Positions 1-5,780 of a stretch of 7,412 bases of DNA are shown here, piece after piece. Location: positions 1 through 7,412 of the forward strand of contig JAHEMS010000167.1 in the NCBI GenBank assembly GCA_024643595.1, read 5' to 3'. Position 1 is the stretch's first letter. Every line of letters begins with the position of its first letter. The DNA comes from Bacteroidota bacterium. GTDB lineage: Bacteria > Bacteroidota > Bacteroidia > Cytophagales > Cyclobacteriaceae. A model generated the notes under the pieces. It searched no databases and was not told the origin of the DNA. It saw only the letters and a list, made by a program, of their open reading frames with translations. Both the position numbers and the translations under genes were made by a program.

Positions 1-2
1 CG

Positions 3-647
3 CTATTCATCCTGATGGTAGGAGCAGGAGCCATGGCGCAGGACTCAAAAAATATATACACGACAACCAGTGGAGAATTAATTTTCTCTTTCGCTAATGT
101 AAACTACCAGGGAAGTGAGGATGGCAGTGTGCTACGATTTTCACCGGTAATAAATATTCAAAACTGGGTAAATGTTGATCAGACTGAAAACTTTGGTTGG
201 TTCTCAGGACTTTCTATGCGTAATGTTGGATTTATCTATGATGTTCCGGGTACTACCACCCGAATGAAATATCGCACTTATAATCTAGGGATACCTTTTG
301 GTGTGAAGATCGGAAACCTATCCAATAAGTTTTTATTTGTAGGGTATGAATTGGAACTTCCTTTCCATTACAAAGAGAAATTATTTATCGATGAGAAAAA
401 GGAAGATAAGACCAGTGTTTGGTTTAGCAATCGGGTAAAAACATTTAATCACTCAATCATGGCAGGGGTTCAATTGCCGTACGGGGCAACCCTTAAGTTT
501 AAATATTACCTGACGAATTTCTTCAACAAAAGTTTTACGCTCAGTGATGGCTCTAAGCCGTATGCAAATTCTGATTATAACGTGTTTTATTTTTCCCTCA
601 GTTTTGGGTTGCTGAAAAACACCGACTTCTATTACAACAACAAGTAA
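3..647 (+). CDS. Outer-membrane beta-barrel protein, 5' end cut by window edge
   Basis: The reading frame is open to the left edge. The codons before the first ATG (position 15) encode Leu-Phe-Ile-Leu and continue into MVGAGAMAQD. That is the hydrophobic core and Ala-x-Ala-like cleavage region of a Sec signal peptide, so the true start lies just outside the window and ATG 15 is internal. The mature part, about 200 residues, alternates polar and aromatic or hydrophobic residues, with strands such as GELIFSFANVNY, TLKFKYYLTNFF and YNVFYFSLSFGLL. This is typical of small outer-membrane beta-barrels of Bacteroidota. No catalytic motif is visible, and the last strand is followed by a short polar tail ending NNK. 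It lies 25 bp upstream of the M48 protease gene on the same strand, so the two may be co-transcribed. The specific function is unknown. Barrel nature is inferred from composition and strand pattern. Confidence 0.7.
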   Translation, partial: LFILMVGAGAMAQDSKNIYTTTSGELIFSFANVNYQGSEDGSVLRFSPVINIQNWVNVDQTENFGWFSGLSMRNVGFIYDVPGTTTRMKYRTYNLGIPFGVKIGNLSNKFLFVGYELELPFHYKEKLFIDEKKEDKTSVWFSNRVKTFNHSIMAGVQLPYGATLKFKYYLTNFFNKSFTLSDGSKPYANSDYNVFYFSLSFGLLKNTDFYYNNK

Positions 648-672
648 TTAAGTTTTTTGCCACTAAGCACGA

Positions 673-2115
673 ATGAAGCGGGCTTCTTTATTTATTTCAG
701 TTTTAATAATAATTGCTTTTCCTGCTGTTTCTCAGGATACCTCGTTGGATAAAAAACTGGGAGAGGAAAATGCCCGGATGGTTGAGCAGGAGATGGGGAT
801 TTACCATCATGACTCTTTGTTTAACCTGGTTAACGCAGTGGGACAAAAGCTGGTGTCCCGGTTAACGAATAATCCATTTCAATTTAAATTTTTTCTCGTT
901 GATTCTCAGGCACCAAATGCCTTTGCCCTTCCGGGTGGATATATTTATGTGACCCGTGGTATCCTTCCCATCATTAATACGGAGGACGAATTGGCGGGTA
1001 TATTGGCGCATGAAATTATTCATGTAACACAACGTCATTCGGTTAAGCAGATGAAGAAAGGTTTGCTCACTGGTTTGTTAAAATTACCGGGTAACTTTAT
1101 TAATTCTGTTACAGGAACTCATCTTGGAAATATTATCAATGCGCCAATAGACTTCACTACTAAAGCTTTCATTTCCAAGTATAGTCGCGGTCATGAAACA
1201 GAAGCCGATAAGTTTGGAATTCAGTTAGCAGCAAGCGCTGGATATAAAACCGATGCATTGGCGGATGCATTGGAGCGGCTAAGTCAAGGGCTGGCACTCG
1301 TTACAGGGGAACAGGAGAAACATAACTATTTTAGCGACCACCCATTTACACCTTCACGGGTTACGGCTATCCGATCATCAGCGCCCTTGTTTAAGCCTGT
1401 GAAGCCTGCCCCGCTCATGGCTTCGCAAAACGCGTTTTTAAAAAGTTTTGATGGATTATGTTATGGACCTAATCCAGAACAAGGACTATTTGTAGATAGC
1501 CTGTTTATTCAACCGGACCTTCGCTTTTGCTGGCGAATTCCATCGGGCTGGACAACCATGAATAAGCCATCAAAGGTTGCGGCATATGCTGAACAGGGTG
1601 ATGGGCTTATCGCCATGAAAATTGGCGACTCTCGAATTAATCCGCGCGATATAACAGAGAAGGCAAGATCGGAGGCTCAAAAAAATAAGAATTTTATGGT
1701 ATTGTCAGCTGGCGATACCATCATAAATTCCTATCCTTCTTATCAATTGAGACTCAAAAGCATTGACAAAAATGAGGTAGCCATTATGGAATTACTATGG
1801 GTTAATTATAGCCAGGACATCGTTTTTCAAATGGTGGGTGCCAGCATACCACAGCAACATAAGAACATGCATCGGGCCCTTACCAGTATCCATTGTGCTA
1901 CGCCAGAAGAGTTAGCACTCATGATTAAATACGAAATCAAGGTTGTTTCCGCCAAGTCCAATGAAAGTGTTGAAAAGATATCGCAACGCACGGGTAATAA
2001 AATGAAAGCAGATCTCACCGCAGTGATCAATAATTGGGATCCGAAGAATCGACTAAAGGAAGGTGATTCGTTCAAAATTGTTACTTCTGGTCTTTATCAC
2101 TCGACCCAACAGTGA
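673..2115 (+). CDS. Exported M48-family zinc metalloprotease with LysM-like C-terminus
   Basis: This 480-residue protein has a Sec signal peptide (residues 1-21, ending AVSQ). The peptidase domain spans about 25-240. It contains PNAFALPGGYIYV (81-93), the zinc motif HEIIH (113-117, with Glu114 as catalytic base), and HETEAD (174-179), whose Glu175 is the expected third zinc ligand. A later SDHP (221-224) resembles the loop that supplies the regulatory histidine in BepA-type (YfgC) enzymes. Family members degrade or help assemble outer-membrane proteins in the periplasm. Instead of BepA's TPR repeats, this protein has a mixed alpha/beta domain (about 275-410, opening with RFCWRIPSGW) and a LysM-like tail (about 420-472), as in many Bacteroidota M48 proteins. 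The start is secure: an in-frame TAA lies three codons upstream (664-666). It follows the barrel gene by 25 bp and converges on the next gene. The substrate is not known. Confidence 0.9.
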   Translation: MKRASLFISVLIIIAFPAVSQDTSLDKKLGEENARMVEQEMGIYHHDSLFNLVNAVGQKLVSRLTNNPFQFKFFLVDSQAPNAFALPGGYIYVTRGILPIINTEDELAGILAHEIIHVTQRHSVKQMKKGLLTGLLKLPGNFINSVTGTHLGNIINAPIDFTTKAFISKYSRGHETEADKFGIQLAASAGYKTDALADALERLSQGLALVTGEQEKHNYFSDHPFTPSRVTAIRSSAPLFKPVKPAPLMASQNAFLKSFDGLCYGPNPEQGLFVDSLFIQPDLRFCWRIPSGWTTMNKPSKVAAYAEQGDGLIAMKIGDSRINPRDITEKARSEAQKNKNFMVLSAGDTIINSYPSYQLRLKSIDKNEVAIMELLWVNYSQDIVFQMVGASIPQQHKNMHRALTSIHCATPEELALMIKYEIKVVSAKSNESVEKISQRTGNKMKADLTAVINNWDPKNRLKEGDSFKIVTSGLYHSTQQ

Positions 2116-2126
2116 ACTAGAAGTAC

Positions 2127-3020
2127 TTATTTGCACTTGTCAGAATTCCCAACAAAATAGCGTTCACCATTAACGATGATTTTCTCTTCTTGTATGGTAA
2201 GTTCAACTTCAATGGGGGCCAGACTTTTATTGGTGAATATGAATTGCACTGTTGCTTTCTCTCCGTCACCTTTAGCAGTCCATTGTCCCGACATCGTGCC
2301 TTTATAGGCCGGGTTTTGATCTTTGAAAAATCCTTTTTTCTTAATGCTTGCTGTGAAGCTGCCATCCATACACAAGTGAATCATAGTTTCCTTTGAGCCA
2401 CCCTGGGCAGACTCGTAAGTAACCAGAACTTTATTTGACAAAAATTCCGGCCAGTCAAAATCTTCATATGGGCTGGCATTGGAGGGAGGTTCGAATCTAC
2501 TGCTTTTCATGAATTCTGTTACAGTACTTTTCACGGATTCATAAAACTGAATTGGCGCAATCATAAAAGTAGTTACACACGGTCCGCTTGGACTACAGCG
2601 AGCGACAGCAAATCCTTTGTTCCCTTGATTCACTAATTCACCATCAGCGACAATTTCTGTCGTTAGCAGGTCATCTGTAAGCGTTGGATTTATTGCCTTC
2701 AGGCGTATGGTTTCACTTAGATCAACACCCTTAAGCCAATTCGAACGCATATCATTCAGATTATCATGTTCTCTTCCAAATACAAAGATCTCTCCATAGG
2801 TCGAGGTGGTGGTCGAAAGTAAAAACACTTCACTTTCTCTCGGAAGAATTCCTTCCCAGCCTTGCGGAACGGTAGCTATGAATCCGAATCGTGGGGCAAA
2901 TAGAGTTTCACCAGGCTCATACATCTTGCCAGGTTGTAAGCGCATTTTCTTTTTTTGCGACATTCCTTCGATGGATACTAACAACAACAGGAGACAGAGT
3001 AAATGATTTACTATTTTCAT
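2127..3020 (-). CDS. Exported two-domain protein of unknown function
   Basis: This protein has 297 residues from the ATG at 3020. A longer reading from a TTG at 3035 would begin directly after the upstream stop codon and would only add MFIHL before the signal peptide, so the ATG is preferred. Residues 1-22 form a Sec signal peptide (hydrophobic LLCLLLLLVSIEG, then MSQ). No lipobox is seen. Residues about 41-178 look like a PsbP/Mog1p-type alpha/beta domain starting FGFIATVPQGW. Residues about 190-297 form a beta-rich domain containing IHLCMDGSF and a terminal NGERYFVG, resembling small lipocalin-like folds. Four mature cysteines (142, 148, 217, 296) could form disulfides in the periplasm. It follows the Omp85-like gene by 15 bp and is probably co-transcribed with it. 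Its stop lies 11 bp from that of the M48 gene. I do not recognise a named family; both domain calls are inference from pattern. Confidence 0.75.
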   Translation of the reverse strand: MKIVNHLLCLLLLLVSIEGMSQKKKMRLQPGKMYEPGETLFAPRFGFIATVPQGWEGILPRESEVFLLSTTTSTYGEIFVFGREHDNLNDMRSNWLKGVDLSETIRLKAINPTLTDDLLTTEIVADGELVNQGNKGFAVARCSPSGPCVTTFMIAPIQFYESVKSTVTEFMKSSRFEPPSNASPYEDFDWPEFLSNKVLVTYESAQGGSKETMIHLCMDGSFTASIKKKGFFKDQNPAYKGTMSGQWTAKGDGEKATVQFIFTNKSLAPIEVELTIQEEKIIVNGERYFVGNSDKCK

Positions 3021-3035
3021 AAGGTGGATAAACAA

Positions 3036-4829
3036 TTAGTTGTACAAAATTAAGCTAGGTGCCTTTACAAAAGAACCTGTATTTTTTATTCTCAGATTTT
3101 GTTTAAACCCAAAAACAAATTTACTGTTTCCATACTGATCTTTAGGAATGTAGGTAAATTTAGCTTCGATCGTTCCAAAAATCAGGTTTTCATTTCGTGT
3201 TCTTAGTCCACCGCCTATACCATAATAGAGATCATTATTGGTGGCACACAGAATACAATCTACAGCAACGATATCCAGTGATGCAAATGGGGCAAATCGA
3301 AATCCAAGCAATGACCAGGGAGTGTACAGGACCGATTCCAAATGGACGACCATTCGCTGATCGGCTCTTATGCTGTCACTGCTAAAACCTGGAATTTCTT
3401 TTTTGCTGATATTCAAATAATCGAGGGCTTTTCGATTGCTGAGTTGGGTAAATGTTACTCCTACTGCATTTCTGGACTTGTATCGATTAAGCTGATAGAG
3501 TCGTGTATAATAGGAAGCTCCGCCCTCCAAAATAATATCCTCCACTTTATTAATATGGAGATATCCGCAGGCCTGTGCCACCAGCTGGATAAAATCACCT
3601 TTATTAAAAGCCATACTATAATTCCATTTGACGGCTGTATAAGGTCTTTCAATATTTAACTGCCTTATGTACCCGGCAGAGATACCCAGTGTATAGCCGT
3701 ATGGCACGTCTTCCGTTCTACCAAAGCCATATACATACCTTGTTTTATAGAAATTTTGCCGGTAGAAGGTGAACTCGGAAAGGTAACCGAATATGTCATT
3801 GTATTTTCTTTCTTCCTGATATTCTGGCTGATCGGGTTGATTAAGGTAGAATCCATCGAAAGCACGGATGGCAATAAATTTTCTGTTTCGATTGGTGAGT
3901 TCTTTATGAATACCGATGTTATATCCCATCCATCCATCCAACACCTTATAATTATAATTTAGGAAAGTGGAATCTGGTTTCGAGTAAACATTTTCTGACC
4001 AGTTGTTACTGATCTCGGCTCCACCCGCTAATCGGGAATAGGGCGACACCAGTGGACGAGATAATCTCATCAGCAAAGCAAATTCAATTTCATCACCAAA
4101 ACTAAAACCATTATCGAGTTGGGTATACCCTAATTCAAGATTGGTAAGACTTCCAAAAAGGCTGCTTTTACGATACTTTAATGCATAACCATATTTTGGC
4201 GATCGGTCCTGATCGATCAGGGCAGTATATTCTATTCGTTGCCCTCTGCCATCCACGTTGGCATCGTACACACTAATTTTTGGTGAAGTGGGAATGGTAC
4301 CGCCTGCCGAGCCACCCAAACTAAATACATCTCGTGTAATGACGGTAAGATCTACAGAATCTGAATTATCAATTGGAGTTACGATAATGCGGCTATCCAG
4401 AATAAAATCTTTATCGCGGAGAAATCGTTCATTGTCGGCCAGTTCATGTGGGTTAAGCGGTTTATTTTCTCTAATGAATAGATGCTCTCGGATAATTCTT
4501 ACCCGTGTGTTGTGGTGTAGTGTATTGGCGAGCCGGGTTATTGTTTTATCTACTTTTTTTTCATGGTCATAGATTGATTTTTCAAAACCGATCCGGTCAA
4601 TATCGATATGGCGGATTATTTTTCCTGCATACTCGGCAAAAGGGTCAATGCTTTTTACATTCACGATGGTGTCCTTCGGGGTGGTGGAGATAAGTTTAAG
4701 ACCCTCGCGAAACGCTTTTTTGGTAATTGATTTTTTTTCGACAGAATCTTTTTTTGCCTGTGCCCAAGAATCCATTGCGCCTAAAAACAGGAGACTGGTC
4801 AGTAAGTATAGAGTAATTATTACACGCAC
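3036..4829 (-). CDS. Omp85/BamA-like outer-membrane protein (POTRA plus beta-barrel)
   Basis: This 597-residue protein has a Sec signal peptide (residues 1-24, ending SWAQ). After a Lys/Ser-rich linker, residues about 70-167 have a POTRA-like pattern: IIRHIDIDRIGF, then a helical stretch, the NERFLRDKDFILDSRIIV segment and a closing strand DLTVITRDVF. The rest (about 170-597) is dense in alternating aromatic strands, as expected of a transmembrane beta-barrel. Omp85 proteins insert or translocate proteins or lipids at the outer membrane, but the usual core members (BamA) carry several POTRA domains and are longer. This looks like a short accessory relative with one, perhaps one and a half, POTRA. 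The final residues are LILYN, without the usual terminal aromatic residue. The start is GTG: upstream in frame there is no ATG before a TAA at 4872-4874, and the signal peptide begins properly at GTG. Function and substrate are unknown. Confidence 0.75.
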   Translation of the reverse strand: MRVIITLYLLTSLLFLGAMDSWAQAKKDSVEKKSITKKAFREGLKLISTTPKDTIVNVKSIDPFAEYAGKIIRHIDIDRIGFEKSIYDHEKKVDKTITRLANTLHHNTRVRIIREHLFIRENKPLNPHELADNERFLRDKDFILDSRIIVTPIDNSDSVDLTVITRDVFSLGGSAGGTIPTSPKISVYDANVDGRGQRIEYTALIDQDRSPKYGYALKYRKSSLFGSLTNLELGYTQLDNGFSFGDEIEFALLMRLSRPLVSPYSRLAGGAEISNNWSENVYSKPDSTFLNYNYKVLDGWMGYNIGIHKELTNRNRKFIAIRAFDGFYLNQPDQPEYQEERKYNDIFGYLSEFTFYRQNFYKTRYVYGFGRTEDVPYGYTLGISAGYIRQLNIERPYTAVKWNYSMAFNKGDFIQLVAQACGYLHINKVEDIILEGGASYYTRLYQLNRYKSRNAVGVTFTQLSNRKALDYLNISKKEIPGFSSDSIRADQRMVVHLESVLYTPWSLLGFRFAPFASLDIVAVDCILCATNNDLYYGIGGGLRTRNENLIFGTIEAKFTYIPKDQYGNSKFVFGFKQNLRIKNTGSFVKAPSLILYN

Positions 4830-4833
4830 CTTA

Positions 4834-4851
4834 CGATCAAGTTTATGATCG
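4834..4851. promoter_or_regulatory. Palindrome before the Omp85-like gene, possible operator
   Basis: CGATCA and TGATCG form perfect 6-bp arms around a 6-bp AT-rich spacer. The element ends 5 bp upstream of the GTG start at 4829 and abuts a leftward TATATTTA (4853-4860) that resembles the Bacteroidota -7 box. If that box is used, the palindrome would cover the transcription start, a typical repressor position. Only the repeat is seen; the regulator is unknown. Confidence 0.3.
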
Positions 4852-4852
4852 A

Positions 4853-4860
4853 TAAATATA
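4853..4860 (-). promoter_or_regulatory. Candidate -7 box for the leftward envelope operon
   Basis: On the minus strand this reads TATATTTA, seven of eight positions of the Bacteroidota TAnnTTTG box. It lies about 24 bp upstream of the GTG start, giving a short leader. The nearest upstream TTG is 24 bp away, longer than the usual spacing, so the assignment is weak. AT-rich DNA produces such matches by chance. Confidence 0.25.
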
Positions 4861-4960
4861 CTGGTTAAGAATTAAAAATCGCATCAATCATATTCTGACA
4901 ATTAATCGCTATGAGGTCCCAGGGTCTAATATGATAAGTAAAATATAATTCCTGAATGAT

Positions 4961-4996
4961 AATTCTATTATTATATATGACTGAAATCATAGAATT
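4961..4996. repeat. Long-armed inverted repeat flanking the CRP-type site
   Basis: AATTCTAT (4961-4968) and ATAGAATT (4989-4996) are exact inverted copies separated by 20 bp. The right arm overlaps the end of the CRP-type palindrome. It could be a second operator or a loop-forming site, or chance in AT-rich DNA. Too far upstream of the start codon to be a leader hairpin if the start site near 5026 is right. Confidence 0.3.
4976..4991 (+). promoter_or_regulatory. CRP/FNR-type palindrome upstream of ric-nrdJ
   Basis: TATGA and TCATA are perfect inverted arms separated by CTGAAA. This is the same 5-6-5 geometry as the CRP site TGTGA-N6-TCACA, differing by one base per arm. Its centre (4983.5) lies roughly 41-44 bp upstream of the start expected from the -7 box at 5013-5020, the class II activator position. 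CRP/FNR-family regulators (FNR, DNR, HcpR) commonly control NO-response genes including ric homologues. The binding protein itself is inferred. Confidence 0.45.
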
Positions 4997-5012
4997 CGAT
5001 TGCAGAGGGTCA

Positions 5013-5020
5013 TAGTTTTG
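5013..5020 (+). promoter_or_regulatory. -7 box of the ric-nrdJ promoter
   Basis: TAGTTTTG matches the Bacteroidota sigma-ABfr -7 consensus TAnnTTTG at every fixed position. The expected start is about 5025-5027, leaving a leader of about 16 nt. That leader is A-rich and lacks a Shine-Dalgarno, as is usual in this phylum. No TTG or TTTG lies at the usual spacing upstream (the only nearby TTG is 10 bp away, at 5000-5002), which suggests dependence on an activator. Confidence 0.45.
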
Positions 5021-5041
5021 ATCAGCTGAAAATAAATTATT

Positions 5042-5773
5042 ATGACCTCCACTGATCCCGTCATAGAACTAAATAAAGCCACTGTCGCTGATGTGGCGCT
5101 TTCTTTCCCAAATGCAGTTACTGTTCTTACCAAGTATGATCTTGACTATTGTTGCCATGGTAAGTTGTCTTTTGTTGAAGCCTGTAAGAAATTAAATCTC
5201 AATGCACAGCAAGTATGGGAGGAAGTAACCAAGTCGTTGCCGGGGAAAGTAGGTAATCCATTGAATTTTGATTCCTGGAATTCATCTGTACTTGCGGATT
5301 TTATCGTGCAGCATCATCATGAATATGTTCGGGAGTCTATTCCTAAAATCCGTGAATTACTGGATAAAGTATGCACGGTACATGCTGATAAAAACCCGGA
5401 ATTAGTAGCGGTACGAACAGACTTTGAAGCATTGGCAGAAGAGCTTTTAGGTCATCTGCCGAAAGAGGAACAGATTTTATTCCCGGCAATCAAGCGTATG
5501 GAAGGGCAACCAATCGTTTCGGTTGAAAGTGAAATTTCTCCTGGAGCATTGCAAATGCCTATCCTGGTTATGGAAGAAGAACATGAGCGAGCAGGAGACT
5601 TAATTAAATCGATAAGAATGCGCACGAATCATTACACACCTCCTTCCTATGCGTGTCCCACATACCAGTTGACACTCACGATGCTTCAGGAGTTTGATCG
5701 TGACCTCATACAGCATATTCATTTGGAGAACAATATTCTTTTTCCCCGCTTCAAATCAATTCAAACTAATTAA
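5042..5773 (+). CDS. ric: Ric-type di-iron iron-sulfur cluster repair protein (YtfE/ScdA/DnrN)
   Basis: This 243-residue cytoplasmic protein matches the Ric family, which restores Fe-S clusters damaged by nitric oxide or peroxide. The N-terminal ScdA_N (DUF542) domain, about residues 8-65, holds the hallmark DYCCHG (Cys37-Cys38). The hemerythrin-like four-helix domain, about 85-238, supplies His93, His114, His138, Glu142, His181, His225 and Glu229. Their spacing matches the seven di-iron ligands of E. coli YtfE (84, 105, 129, 133, 160, 204, 208) exactly, except for 12 extra residues between the third and fourth histidines. Length is near the usual 220-245. ATG 5042 is the first possible start after an in-frame TAA at 5033-5035. 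It is first in an operon with nrdJ, 7 bp downstream, and has a CRP-type site and -7 box upstream. The family call is very secure; NO-linked control is inference. Confidence 0.95.
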   Translation: MTSTDPVIELNKATVADVALSFPNAVTVLTKYDLDYCCHGKLSFVEACKKLNLNAQQVWEEVTKSLPGKVGNPLNFDSWNSSVLADFIVQHHHEYVRESIPKIRELLDKVCTVHADKNPELVAVRTDFEALAEELLGHLPKEEQILFPAIKRMEGQPIVSVESEISPGALQMPILVMEEEHERAGDLIKSIRMRTNHYTPPSYACPTYQLTLTMLQEFDRDLIQHIHLENNILFPRFKSIQTN

Positions 5774-5780
5774 TGGTGTT

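Noticed and set aside
648..672. TAAGTTTT before the M48 gene as a -7 box
   Set aside because: It is imperfect, has no -33 partner, and lies in a 25-bp gap where read-through from the upstream gene is simpler.
2113..2129. Bidirectional terminator between the convergent genes
   Set aside because: The gap is 11 bp and no stable GC-rich stem with a T-tract is visible.
3021..3035. Extension of the exported protein to a TTG start at 3035
   Set aside because: It adds only five codons before a good ATG-initiated signal peptide, and TTG starts are rare.
4258..4572. Plus-strand 104-codon reading frame inside the Omp85-like gene
   Set aside because: It is antisense to a well-supported coding region, with low-complexity Ser/Arg/Leu composition and no recognisable motif.
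4887..4935. Inverted repeat ATCATATT / AATATGAT as a hairpin or operator
   Set aside because: The arms are 8 bp with a 33-bp loop in AT-rich DNA, likely chance; no T-run or start codon gives it a role.
5018..5034. TTTTGATCAGCTGAAAA as an FNR box
   Set aside because: Only the left half fits TTGAT-N4-ATCAA, and it overlaps the -7 box and predicted start.
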